Assembly: GCA_900542385.1 (NCBI GenBank)
Contig: UQNP01000038.1
Location: 1 to 13,420, forward strand
Source of the DNA: an uncultured Eubacterium sp.
Lineage (GTDB): Bacteria; Bacillota; Clostridia; Peptostreptococcales; Anaerovoracaceae
Length of the DNA stretch: 13,420 bases
Reading direction: 5' to 3'
The translations under genes were made by a program, and so were the position numbers. Positions 1 through 7,408 of this stretch are shown here, in pieces. The notes under the pieces are model-generated. The model was not told the origin of the DNA and did no database searches. It saw only the letters and a program-made list of their open reading frames with translations. Each line of letters starts with the position of its first letter. The stretch's first letter is position 1.

Positions 1-13
1 GAAGATGTTTTGA

Positions 14-1201
14 TTGGAACGTGATGAGCAGAATATTTATACGAGAGATGTGATACTGATACTTGCGGCAAGCTTTTTTTATTTTTCAAGTCCCATGCTG
101 GTGACACCGCTTATTACAGGCTTTTCGGGAAGTCTCGGCGCAGGAGCCGTTATAATGGGGATAATAGGCGGACTCACTAATATGAGTTCTCTGCTTTGCA
201 GGCCCTTTGCCGGTAATTTTGCAGATATTGCAAGCAAATACAAAGTCGCTATGACCGGAGGGATAATGATACTTGTATCGTGTATAGGATATATCTTTTC
301 CGTAAATGCGGTCAGCGTGGTAGTGTTCAGAATAATAAACGGCATAGGCTTTGCGTGCTGTTCTGTATGTATGTCTACATGGATGTCGAATATGCTTCCC
401 GAAAACAGGATAGGATCGGGAATGGGCGTGTACGGTACGATGAACGCACTGGCGATGGCTGTTTCGCCTGCACTTGGAATAGTGGTATATCAGCACATGG
501 GATACAGGGCAGCTTTTGTTCTGGCGGGAATATTCGCACTCATGAATATAGTTATCATACAGTTCGTGAAAGATAAAGGCGAGCCGCATAGAAAAGAAAT
601 TGAAGACAGTACGAAAAAGAACGGATTTTCTGACATAAAGAAAAATATTGCGGATGTAAAAGTGATTCCGATAGCTGTGATAATCATGCTCTTTGCTATC
701 CCTTACTGTGCTACCCAGTCGTTTCTTGTAAACTATGCGCAGATCAAGCATCTTGGGATATCTGTAAGTATGTTTTTTCCTGTTTACGCTATAGTGCTCA
801 TGGTACTGAGGCTTACTTTGAAAAAATGGTTTGACAGGTGGTCCTTCAGGACATTTCTCATAGGAGGACTTGTGTGTGCTTCTCTCAGCATAATATTTCT
901 GGCGGTAATGGAGAATAACGCCGAGATGCTGATGGCGGCTGCGTTCATGGCGGGAGGATACGGCATCATGTGTTCGGTATGTCAGTCAAACGCTATACTT
1001 GTGGCAGGAAAAGGCAGGAGAGGCCTTGCAAACAGCACTTATTACATGGGTCTTGACCTTGGAATGACCCTCGGACCTGTTATAGGCGGTATGCTTATGG
1101 GCAATATCAGCGTTAAATGGTTTTATCCTGATCTTCTTGTTACTATACCTCTTTGTTTCTTAGTTTATGTCGTTATGAAGATAAAACGGCAGAAGTATTA
1201 A
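14..1201 (+). CDS. MFS transporter, 12-TM type
   Basis: A 395-residue integral membrane protein of the major facilitator superfamily, acting in the cytoplasmic membrane. The first hydrophobic segment starts at about residue 13. The loop after TM2 carries a degenerate MFS motif A (RPFAGNFADIASKYKV, about residues 63-78). A charged central loop (about 187-211, KDKGEPHRKEIEDSTKK) separates the two six-helix halves, as is usual in the family, and the length is typical. The start must be TTG at 14: the preceding codon (11-13) is an in-frame TGA, and the next in-frame ATG, at residue 28, would remove TM1. A separate reading frame ending at that same TGA enters from outside the window, so an upstream gene could be translationally coupled to this one. 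The gene converges on the SDR gene and ends in a shared hairpin. The substrate cannot be told from sequence; drug, sugar or organic anion efflux or uptake are all possible. Confidence 0.9.
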   Translation: MERDEQNIYTRDVILILAASFFYFSSPMLVTPLITGFSGSLGAGAVIMGIIGGLTNMSSLLCRPFAGNFADIASKYKVAMTGGIMILVSCIGYIFSVNAVSVVVFRIINGIGFACCSVCMSTWMSNMLPENRIGSGMGVYGTMNALAMAVSPALGIVVYQHMGYRAAFVLAGIFALMNIVIIQFVKDKGEPHRKEIEDSTKKNGFSDIKKNIADVKVIPIAVIIMLFAIPYCATQSFLVNYAQIKHLGISVSMFFPVYAIVLMVLRLTLKKWFDRWSFRTFLIGGLVCASLSIIFLAVMENNAEMLMAAAFMAGGYGIMCSVCQSNAILVAGKGRRGLANSTYYMGLDLGMTLGPVIGGMLMGNISVKWFYPDLLVTIPLCFLVYVVMKIKRQKY

Positions 1202-1240
1202 AAAAGATAAGCAGCGAAATTTTCACGGCTTATCTTTTTT
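1200..1240. terminator. bidirectional rho-independent terminator
   Basis: The arm AAAAAAGATAAGC (1200-1212) pairs perfectly with GCTTATCTTTTTT (1228-1240) around a 15-base loop that can itself form a GAAA/TTTC extension. The stem has A-tracts on one side and T-tracts on the other, so the RNA from either strand would end in a hairpin plus U-run. It lies exactly between the stop codon of the MFS gene and the 3' end of the convergent SDR gene, as a shared terminator should. Confidence 0.85.
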
Positions 1241-1254
1241 ATTTATATAGTATG

Positions 1255-1992
1255 TCAGCTTTCTTTGGATGGACGCACTGTAATATCGGATATATCCACG
1301 TTGTCGGGTTGTGATACGGCATATAAAACTGCGTTTGAAATTGCGACAGGATCAAGAGCGACATTTTTATAAAACTCTTCGACCATTGCTTTTGTTTCGG
1401 ATGGCGGGATCGTGTTCAGCAGCTCTGTCTTTACGGCTCCCGGATATATTACGGTTGTCCTTATGTTGGTGCCTTCGGATATGGATTCGGCTCTAAATGA
1501 GTCGAGCATTGCGCGCACAAAATGTTTTGTTCCGGAGTAGACAGCGTTGCCGGGAACGGACCTTGTTCCGGCTACGGAAGAAGTGGCGATAATATGTCCT
1601 GCTTTTCTTTCCGTAAATTCAGGAAGAACAGCCGCTATGGAGTTGAGTACACCTTTTATGTTTATTTCTATCATGGATATCCAGTCACTTATTTTGAGTT
1701 CAGACATACTGCTGCCCGGCATTATGCCGGCATTTGCAAACAGGACATCGACTTTGCTGAAGTTTTCTTTTGCAAAGGATACGAGAGCCTGCATGTCTTC
1801 GAGTTTTGATACATCTGATTTCATATAGACAGCATTTTTTCCTATTTCACCCGCGATCTCCTTCAGTTTTGATTCGCGCCTCGCACTAAGTACTACTTTT
1901 GCTCCGTTGGCAGCAAGAAGCTTTGCTGTTTCCATTCCTATTCCCGATGAAGCGCCTGTAACTATAATGGTTTTGTCTTTTATATTTTTCAT
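1255..1992 (-). CDS. short-chain dehydrogenase/reductase (classical SDR)
   Basis: A cytosolic NAD(P)-dependent oxidoreductase of 245 residues, the normal size of classical SDRs. It has the dinucleotide-binding TGASSGIG at residues 12-19, ARR at 37-39 (basic residues after beta-2, which favour NADP(H)), NAG at 87-89, the structural Asn at 111, catalytic Ser139, the Tyr152-x3-Lys156 pair (YSGTK) and the PG motif at 184-185. The full catalytic tetrad is therefore intact. The start ATG (1990-1992) has AGAGGTG (1997-2003) at good spacing. The C-terminus (DISDITVRPS) resembles the YdfG/clavulanate-dehydrogenase-like branch that acts on small hydroxy compounds, but the substrate is unknown. The gene is divergent from the LysR gene, which is the usual layout for a regulator and its target. 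The adjacent MFS transporter may act in the same process, but that is inference. Confidence 0.93.
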   Translation of the reverse strand: MKNIKDKTIIVTGASSGIGMETAKLLAANGAKVVLSARRESKLKEIAGEIGKNAVYMKSDVSKLEDMQALVSFAKENFSKVDVLFANAGIMPGSSMSELKISDWISMIEINIKGVLNSIAAVLPEFTERKAGHIIATSSVAGTRSVPGNAVYSGTKHFVRAMLDSFRAESISEGTNIRTTVIYPGAVKTELLNTIPPSETKAMVEEFYKNVALDPVAISNAVLYAVSQPDNVDISDITVRPSKES

Positions 1993-2046
1993 AAAGCACC
2001 TCTAATATATTACTTTTATTTATGGATAAAACAAATGTATAAAGAT

Positions 2047-2075
2047 ATTCTAAACTGCAATTCATTGAATGTAAA
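2047..2075 (-). promoter_or_regulatory. predicted promoter of the SDR gene
   Basis: Read on the minus strand, TTTACA (2070-2075) is a -35 box and TAGAAT (2047-2052) a -10 box, with a 17-base spacer. Transcription would start near 2040 and leave a leader of roughly 45 bases before the SDR start. The -35 touches the -35 of the opposite LysR promoter. Confidence 0.6.
2060..2070. promoter_or_regulatory. palindrome in the LysR/SDR divergent promoter region
   Basis: ATTCA-T-TGAAT is a perfect inverted repeat with a one-base centre. It sits inside the spacer and -35 of both divergent promoters, a good place for the adjacent LysR-type protein. A second palindrome, ATTCGAAT, lies at 2116-2123, and GATATTC occurs at both 2044-2050 and 2113-2119. 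LysR-type proteins commonly bind interrupted palindromes in such regions; that this is the operator is inference. Confidence 0.4.
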
Positions 2076-2093
2076 ATGCCGATAAATTATAAT
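2065..2093 (+). promoter_or_regulatory. predicted promoter of the LysR-type regulator
   Basis: TTGAAT (2065-2070) and a perfect TATAAT (2088-2093) are separated by 17 bases. Transcription would start near 2100, about 45 bases before the preferred ATG at 2146. The start of the palindrome at 2060-2070 overlaps the -35, which suggests autoregulation. Confidence 0.65.
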
Positions 2094-2145
2094 AGTATAA
2101 ATAAAAGTTATTGATATTCGAATGGAACACAGGAGATATGATACG

Positions 2146-2994
2146 ATGGAAATGTTTTTACTGGAGCAGTTTGTTGCTTTTGCAAAGAACGGTACTTTGA
2201 CGAAAGCAGCGGAGGAACTCCATATTTCACAGCCGGCTTTAAGTCGTTCGATGAAAAAGATTGAGGAAGAGTTGGGCGTATCACTGTTTGAGCGGCATGG
2301 AAACAGAATAGAGTTGAATGAAACAGGAAAAGTAGCAGCAGAGTATGCGCAAAGAGTACTTGAGGCTGAAAGAGAGATGTTTGAAAAAACCGTTGCATTT
2401 GAAAGGAGCAGGCGTTCGATAGTATTTGGAGTTTGTGCATTTCTGCCGGCCAATATGATTGTTCCTATACTTCAAAAATGTTTTGGAGGTATGTCATTGA
2501 CATTTGAGATCGCAGATGATGATCGTTTGCTGTCAGGGTTGAGGAGAGGCATATATGATTTTGTTGTTTTGCATGAAAAACCGAAGGATAAAGATGTCTA
2601 TTATATGAAGTATATGGATGAGCATTTACATATATCGCTTCCTCGAACTCACAGGCTTGCAGACAGAAAACAACTGTCGTTTAGAGATCTAAGGGGAGAG
2701 ACAATACTGGCTCACGGGGGCTCCGGATTCTGGCTTGATATCTGTAAACGCAATCTCAGGGATGTCAAACTTATAGTTCAGGACAGCATAGATTCGCTGA
2801 GTGAACTGGTTGATGCGTCTTCTCTGCCTGCTTTTGATTCGGACAGGACGGTGCAGCATGGAGAGATATCGGAAGAACGCGTGACCATACCGCTGACTGA
2901 TGATGAGGCATACGCCGTATATTATCTCGTGTGCATGAGATCGCAGACCAAAAAGTATGCCCCTGTTTTTAGGGTGATAGATAATATTTGTTAA
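2146..2994 (+). CDS. LysR-type transcriptional regulator
   Basis: A 282-residue DNA-binding regulator. The N-terminal winged helix-turn-helix is clear: FLLEQFVAFAKNGTLTKAAEEL, then HISQPALSRSMKKIEEELG, ending in LFER at about residues 47-50. A helical linker runs to about residue 89, followed by a LysR substrate-binding effector region (about 91-282) whose co-inducer cannot be inferred. I prefer ATG 2146 over the in-frame ATG 2122: AGGAG at 2131-2135 lies 10 bases before 2146, and nothing SD-like precedes 2122. The alternative would add eight residues. The effector domain is slightly short compared with typical 290-310 residue relatives. It is transcribed divergently from the SDR gene with overlapping promoters, making that gene the likely target. 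No terminator is seen before the downstream response regulator, so some read-through is possible. Confidence 0.92.
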   Translation: MEMFLLEQFVAFAKNGTLTKAAEELHISQPALSRSMKKIEEELGVSLFERHGNRIELNETGKVAAEYAQRVLEAEREMFEKTVAFERSRRSIVFGVCAFLPANMIVPILQKCFGGMSLTFEIADDDRLLSGLRRGIYDFVVLHEKPKDKDVYYMKYMDEHLHISLPRTHRLADRKQLSFRDLRGETILAHGGSGFWLDICKRNLRDVKLIVQDSIDSLSELVDASSLPAFDSDRTVQHGEISEERVTIPLTDDEAYAVYYLVCMRSQTKKYAPVFRVIDNIC

Positions 2995-3015
2995 TCGAAT
3001 AGAGTGTGATATAAT
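2988..3015 (+). promoter_or_regulatory. predicted extended -10 promoter of the two-component operon
   Basis: TTGTTA (2988-2993) overlaps the LysR stop codon. After 16 bases comes a perfect TATAAT (3010-3015) preceded by TGA (3007-3009), i.e. the extended TGn-TATAAT form. The transcript would begin near 3022, giving a short leader before the ATG at 3059. Confidence 0.65.
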
Positions 3016-3058
3016 CATATTATATTTGGAGATGCGTTTTAAAAAGAAGAGGTGGGGC

Positions 3059-3766
3059 ATGTTTTCATTAGCCATCTGTGACGATGATGAACTGCTTTGT
3101 GAAAAATTCGAGTCTTACATCGATGATTATATCAGACGGGGGATAATACACTGTGAAGTGTATTACAGCGGTGAGAAACTTTATGATGACATGGCTTCGG
3201 GGAAATGGTTCGATCTTGTTTTTCTTGATATTGAATTAAAGAAAATGAGCGGCATTGAGCTTGGTCACAGGATAAGGGATGAATTCAGAAATGAAAAAAC
3301 ACACATAGTGTATATATCCGCCAAATCGGATTATGCTATGGATTTATTCGCTGTGAGACCGATGGATTTTCTGGTGAAGCCTGTGGAGAAGAGGGCGGTC
3401 ATCAAAAGTCTTAAGAAAGCTATGCAGCTGTCGTGCTATTATGATCAGTATATGAAATTCCAAAAGGGTGGGAAATTATACAGTATATCATACGGTGATA
3501 TAATGTATTTTTGTATAAACGGACGGAAGACAGAAGTACATGCTGTAAATGATATATATGATTTTTACGGAAAGCTCGATGATATACAGAGCAAAACTCC
3601 TCCTGATTTTATAAGGATACATAAATCATATCTGGTAAATATCGTCTATGTAAGCAAATGGGAATATGAGACCGTTACTCTTGCAGACGGCACGTGTCTT
3701 TCCATCAGTTCGCGTTACAGAAAATCTGTCAGGGAAGAATTGATGAAGAGATGGGAAGGAGAATAA
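3059..3766 (+). CDS. LytTR-family response regulator (AgrA/ComE-like)
   Basis: A 235-residue two-domain response regulator, the usual size for the AgrA/ComE/VirR group. The receiver domain (about 1-120) has the acidic pocket DDD at 8-10, phospho-acceptor Asp57 (VFLDIEL), Ser87 at the Thr/Ser switch position and the KP pair at 107-108. The C-terminal LytTR DNA-binding domain (about 133-232) shows the typical start (GGKLYSISYGDIMYF) and the conserved FIRIHKSYLVNI segment (184-195). I chose ATG 3059 because AAGAGGTGG lies just upstream and the protein then begins like family members (MFSLAICDDD). An in-frame TTG at 3026 would add 11 basic residues and has no good ribosome site. It is co-transcribed with the sensor kinase four bases downstream. 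LytTR proteins bind paired direct repeats about two helical turns apart, and such a pair is present at 5086-5122. Confidence 0.94.
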   Translation: MFSLAICDDDELLCEKFESYIDDYIRRGIIHCEVYYSGEKLYDDMASGKWFDLVFLDIELKKMSGIELGHRIRDEFRNEKTHIVYISAKSDYAMDLFAVRPMDFLVKPVEKRAVIKSLKKAMQLSCYYDQYMKFQKGGKLYSISYGDIMYFCINGRKTEVHAVNDIYDFYGKLDDIQSKTPPDFIRIHKSYLVNIVYVSKWEYETVTLADGTCLSISSRYRKSVREELMKRWEGE

Positions 3767-3770
3767 CGGT

Positions 3771-5036
3771 ATGGAGCAGAGCGTCTTTTATCTGATTATG
3801 TGCCTTATCGGCAATATGTTGGGATTTTATATCTCTTTTCAGTTTCTGAATGTTTTCTTTGAAGAGGGCAGCAAAAAAGAGCAAATAATACGATATGCCG
3901 CATTTGCTTTATTTTTTGTTTTCAATAGTCTTGAAACGTTTTTATGGGAATGGCCTTACAGTTTTATTCTTTTAACGTCTATTGCAGGTATGTTCATTAT
4001 GACGCTTACTTATCGAGGAGATTGGCGCGTAAAGATCGTTGCGGCAGTTTTAGTCGGAGGTTTGAATGCTGTTCTTGAGGATGTTGCGTATAGACTGCTG
4101 ATATCGCTTGGTACCGAGTATATTTACGCGCTTACGGCTGCTGTAACAGATCTTTTGTTTTTCATGTGCATGCTTCTGGCCAGAAAGATCACTGACTTTA
4201 AAAAGGGACAGACCATAATGATTTCGGAATGGATAGCAGTGATCCTTATTCCGGCATTCAGCGTTTTATTTTCCGCTTTGGTGCTGGACCAATGCAGAAG
4301 CGGGAGAACAGCTTTTTTTGGAGGACTCTGCATACTCATTCTGAATCTGGCGGTATTTTATCTGCTGGATAATCTAACGAGACTGAGACGTGAACAATTT
4401 GAAAGATTTATACTCGATAAAGAAGGAAAGGCGTATGAACTGCAATTCAAAGAACTTTTAGAGGAAGATAAGAAAATACGGTCTATACGTCATGATATAA
4501 AGAATCATCTGTTCGTATTGAGAGAAATGAGCAGTAAAAATGATTTTTCCGGAATAGATGAGTATATTATGGCTTTAGATGAGATGATCAAAGACAGCGA
4601 GCCTCTGGTGAAAACAGGCAATGTGGTAATAGACAGTATCTTGAATGGGAAATTATCTTTTGTGAAGAATAAATTCGGTATTGAACCGGAGACCCATATA
4701 TCCGTTTCGTCAAATATTGCGGTTGAAAAACATGATATATGCATCATACTGGGCAATTTGCTGGACAATGCCATAGAGGCGCTTGAAGAGTGCAGAGACG
4801 GTATGCTTAAGGTTTCGATGAGCGAAGACCGCGGACTGCTTCTCATCAGAGTGATGAATTCATATAACGGAAAGCTCAAGCGAAATGGTAAGAATTTTGT
4901 AACGAGCAAACTTAACGGAGAAAATCATGGTATAGGATTGAAAAATGTGGAGAGAAGCGTTAAGCAATATCAGGGAGAAATGAAGATAGATGATGCGAAG
5001 AACTGCTTTGATGTGGAAATAATGTTGTATGTATAG
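3771..5036 (+). CDS. GHKL-type sensor histidine kinase (AgrC/ComD-like)
   Basis: A 421-residue membrane sensor kinase, presumably partner of the preceding response regulator. The N-terminal half (about 5-202) holds six or seven hydrophobic segments with short loops and no large extracellular domain, as in the HPK10 family of peptide-sensing kinases. A linker helix (203-235) leads to the phospho-acceptor motif SIRHDIKNHL, with His241. The catalytic GHKL ATPase domain has the N-box ILGNLLDNAIEA (Asn329, Asn333) and a glycine box HGIGL (386-390). No second ATP-lid motif stands out, which is normal for this family. ATG 3771 lies four bases after the regulator stop, with AAGGAG at 3756-3761 inside the end of that gene, so the two are translationally linked. 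A terminator follows. The stimulus is unknown; no AgrB/AgrD or other peptide-pheromone gene is visible nearby. Confidence 0.93.
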   Translation: MEQSVFYLIMCLIGNMLGFYISFQFLNVFFEEGSKKEQIIRYAAFALFFVFNSLETFLWEWPYSFILLTSIAGMFIMTLTYRGDWRVKIVAAVLVGGLNAVLEDVAYRLLISLGTEYIYALTAAVTDLLFFMCMLLARKITDFKKGQTIMISEWIAVILIPAFSVLFSALVLDQCRSGRTAFFGGLCILILNLAVFYLLDNLTRLRREQFERFILDKEGKAYELQFKELLEEDKKIRSIRHDIKNHLFVLREMSSKNDFSGIDEYIMALDEMIKDSEPLVKTGNVVIDSILNGKLSFVKNKFGIEPETHISVSSNIAVEKHDICIILGNLLDNAIEALEECRDGMLKVSMSEDRGLLLIRVMNSYNGKLKRNGKNFVTSKLNGENHGIGLKNVERSVKQYQGEMKIDDAKNCFDVEIMLYV

Positions 5037-5054
5037 AATATGATGGATAGCAGG

Positions 5055-5095
5055 CGCTGCTGCCAGGATCGGGCGGCAGCGTTTTATCGTTTTTT
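5055..5095 (+). terminator. rho-independent terminator after the sensor kinase
   Basis: CGCTGCTGCC (5055-5064) pairs with GGCGGCAGCG (5072-5081), with one U-G wobble and a 7-base loop. It is followed by TTTT (5082-5085) and a second T-run (5090-5095). It separates the two-component operon from the transporter operon. Its distal T-run overlaps the first half of the direct repeat at 5086-5100. Confidence 0.88.
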
Positions 5096-5122
5096 GCAAA
5101 AAAATACATCGTTTATTACAAA
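5086..5122 (+). promoter_or_regulatory. paired direct repeat, candidate LytTR response-regulator binding site
   Basis: ATCGTTTTTTGCAAA (5086-5100) and ATCGTTTATTACAAA (5108-5122) match at 13 of 15 positions with a start-to-start distance of 22 bp. AgrA-type LytTR proteins recognise two roughly 9-bp direct repeats around a GTT core separated by 12-13 bp. Here the 9-mers ATCGTTTTT and ATCGTTTAT are 13 bp apart. The site lies at about -74 to -38 relative to the start predicted from the TATAAT at 5148-5153. A LytTR regulator gene is encoded just upstream. Confidence 0.65.
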
Positions 5123-5147
5123 CAGGGAAAAGGCAGAAAACAGGAGG

Positions 5148-5153
5148 TATAAT
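5148..5153 (+). promoter_or_regulatory. -10 box of the transporter operon, apparently activator-dependent
   Basis: A perfect TATAAT (5148-5153). At the expected -35 position (5125-5130) the sequence is GGGAAA, which is not a -35 element. A consensus -10 without a -35, preceded by paired repeats, fits a promoter needing an activator. The preceding AGGAGG (5142-5147) looks like a ribosome site, but would lie upstream of the transcript start under this model. Confidence 0.5.
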
Positions 5154-5203
5154 AAAAGAAAGTGAAAATTTTGAAAAATGAAATTTTGTGTGAAAGGCAG
5201 AAA

Positions 5204-7408
5204 ATGATTATGTACATGGAATGCAGACGGCGGCTGTCAAGGATCATTGGATTGCTTTTATTATGTGTGTCTATCGCAATGTTGTTTTCCTGCAAAGCGA
5301 AAGATCACGAAACATATAAGGAGATGGAAATAACGCTGCCGGCCGGCATGGATTCAATATGGGATGTTTGTGTGACTTCAGAAGGAAACTTGAAAATAGC
5401 CATGACTGAAGAGGATTCAAAAAAGGGATATATTTTTGAAAGCGATGACAGTGGGAAGTCCTGGGAAAGGCTTTTTTGTTATACCGACGCAATGGGTATA
5501 GAAGATTGCAGAGCGGTGGATTGTTTTGTAAGATTTTCGCCGCAAGGAGATTTTATAAGCATGGTCGTTGATAATGGTTTACAGGAAAATAACTCAGAAC
5601 AAACTCGATGTTATTACGTGGATTTATCAGGAAAAGCATTGGAAATAAAAAATAAAATGCCTGAATCAGGAGTGTCGGAGTCTATGTACATAGGAGATGG
5701 ATTTTCATACGATGGGGCAATAGCAGATGAAGAAAATCTGATCGCATCCAATCAAAGCGGGGAAACGTATCTGATAAATAAAAATACAGGAGAAATAACG
5801 GATAGTATTTTGGGAAGCGATAATCTTCTTTTCAGTCCGGCAGCGTTTATGGTGGAGGGTGATGATCTTTATCTCATAGGTACGGATGATGTGGTCCAAT
5901 ACAGCATAAAGGACAGAAAGATAGTTCAGAAAAATGATAAAACATTGAAAAAGCTGAAGGAAACCTATACACAAAGCGACATGCTTGGGACTATGAGCGC
6001 AAAAGACGGAGATTTTTATTTTTTTAATGAAGATGGAATTCAGAAGTTCAGCGACGGTAAAAAAAGGCAGCTTATAGGCGATGAAGATATGTCTGTCATG
6101 CCTTCGGAGGTATATGGCAGAAGAATATGCTTCGATGAGAAAGAACGTATATATCTTGCGATAAATAATGAAAAAGGTGAGGCGGGGCTGCTTCGGTATG
6201 AAAAAACTGATACAAAGGAAAAGGGAGAAAAAGATATACTGGATATATATACGCTTTCGGAAGATGAAGGAGTACGGAAAATAGCGGAACATTATCAGAA
6301 ACACAATGAGAATGTGAAAGTAAATGTGATTGTTGGTATGGAAGAGGAAAATACAGGATTAGATGACGCTGTAAAAAAACTCAATACAAATATCCTGGGA
6401 GGGGATGGGCCGGATATACTTTTTCTCGACGGCATAGAGGCTGAGAATTACGTGGAAAATAATATATTGATGCAGCTTGATGGGGAAGTAAAGTCGATTG
6501 ACAATGAAGACAATATAAGAAAAGTCATGGATAAATACGTCAGGGACGGAAAGGCTTACGCTGTACCTTTAAGATTTGTTTTACCGGTCGTTCTCAGCAA
6601 ATATGACGATGTACTGACTGCGGAGGACGGAACAGAATTCGTGGATCGCATAATAAGTCACGACGCTGAGATAAGTGAATATGTATTTGCTGATTATGTG
6701 AGATTTTACTATCAGATATTTGTAGAGCCGGAAACTGAAAGCGGCAATGTAAGCAGGTCAGATCTGGGAATGCATTTGGATAATATAAAGAAACTGCATG
6801 AAACGCAGAAAAGCAGTGGAAAAGTGCAGCTTACTCATCTGAACCTGCCTCCTCAGCAGACCGTAGGGAGCACGGAATACCTGCTGGGAAATGATGATAT
6901 ACAGATAGACTATATATTTCAGGGGCAGCAGCTCCAGATACTTCAGCAGATTGAGAGCGAGGAGTATCGTGTGGCTTCGATCAATGGAAAAGTATATTAT
7001 ATGCCGAGGCTTATAGTGAGCATAAATGCAGCTACAGATAATGAAGAAGTGTGCAGGGATTTCATTTCATATGCTTTGTCGGAAGAAGGACAGAAGGTAG
7101 CGGGAGAATCTGTCGGTCTCAGTATAAATAAAAAAGTGCTGAAAAATACTCTGGAAGAACTGAAAGAAGACCAGGCTCTGATTGGAAATGAAATTACAAA
7201 TCGTTCAGTGCCGCTGCATGAATTGCCGGAAGATAGAATAGATGACTTTATGGATATAGCCGGCTCTGTAAACATGCAAACCAACAACAATAATATAGCA
7301 ATGGATATATTTATGGAGTATACGGAGAAATATTTGAACGGTGAAGTAAGGAAAGAGAAAGCAGTTAAGGAGATCACAGACAGGCTGGAGCTTTATGGAA
7401 ATGAATAA
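5204..7408 (+). CDS. lipoprotein: propeller-like region fused to ABC solute-binding domain
   Basis: A 734-residue cell-surface lipoprotein, far longer than ordinary solute-binding proteins (about 400-450). A basic start and hydrophobic core (LLLLCVSIAMLFSC) end in a lipobox with Cys30 as the lipidation site. Residues about 36-345 form a beta-rich region with an Asp-box/BNR-like motif (SDDSGKSW, 80-87) and repeated short strand-turn patterns, suggesting a propeller-like module. From about 346 (DILDIYTLSEDEGVRKIAEHY) to about 720 it looks like a family-1 type extracellular solute-binding domain, with the characteristic GGDGPDILFLDG (399-410). Start choice: GTG 5162 is in frame, but its AGGAGG is 14 bases away and merges with the TATAAT. 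ATG 5204 has AAAGG six bases upstream and gives a normal signal peptide; ATGs at 5210 and 5216 are also possible. The end overlaps the MalF-type gene by 14 bases. It probably delivers substrate to the next two permeases; the substrate is unknown. Confidence 0.9.
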   Translation: MIMYMECRRRLSRIIGLLLLCVSIAMLFSCKAKDHETYKEMEITLPAGMDSIWDVCVTSEGNLKIAMTEEDSKKGYIFESDDSGKSWERLFCYTDAMGIEDCRAVDCFVRFSPQGDFISMVVDNGLQENNSEQTRCYYVDLSGKALEIKNKMPESGVSESMYIGDGFSYDGAIADEENLIASNQSGETYLINKNTGEITDSILGSDNLLFSPAAFMVEGDDLYLIGTDDVVQYSIKDRKIVQKNDKTLKKLKETYTQSDMLGTMSAKDGDFYFFNEDGIQKFSDGKKRQLIGDEDMSVMPSEVYGRRICFDEKERIYLAINNEKGEAGLLRYEKTDTKEKGEKDILDIYTLSEDEGVRKIAEHYQKHNENVKVNVIVGMEEENTGLDDAVKKLNTNILGGDGPDILFLDGIEAENYVENNILMQLDGEVKSIDNEDNIRKVMDKYVRDGKAYAVPLRFVLPVVLSKYDDVLTAEDGTEFVDRIISHDAEISEYVFADYVRFYYQIFVEPETESGNVSRSDLGMHLDNIKKLHETQKSSGKVQLTHLNLPPQQTVGSTEYLLGNDDIQIDYIFQGQQLQILQQIESEEYRVASINGKVYYMPRLIVSINAATDNEEVCRDFISYALSEEGQKVAGESVGLSINKKVLKNTLEELKEDQALIGNEITNRSVPLHELPEDRIDDFMDIAGSVNMQTNNNNIAMDIFMEYTEKYLNGEVRKEKAVKEITDRLELYGNE

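Noticed and set aside
86..751. Long minus-strand open frame (221 codons) opposite the MFS gene
   Set aside because: It lies antisense to a clear membrane transporter, has a composition rich in His, Arg, Tyr and Cys with no recognisable domain, and no ribosome site. It is a coding shadow.
5142..5164. AGGAGG (5142-5147) as ribosome site for a GTG start at 5162 of the lipoprotein
   Set aside because: The spacing is 14 bases, the motif abuts a perfect TATAAT, and the extra 14 residues would lengthen the signal peptide N-region; ATG 5204 to 5216 fits better. Not fully excluded.
5705..6304. Minus-strand open frame of 199 codons inside the lipoprotein gene
   Set aside because: Its Phe/Ile-rich translation arises from the antisense of Lys/Glu-rich codons; no promoter, no ribosome site, no family resemblance.
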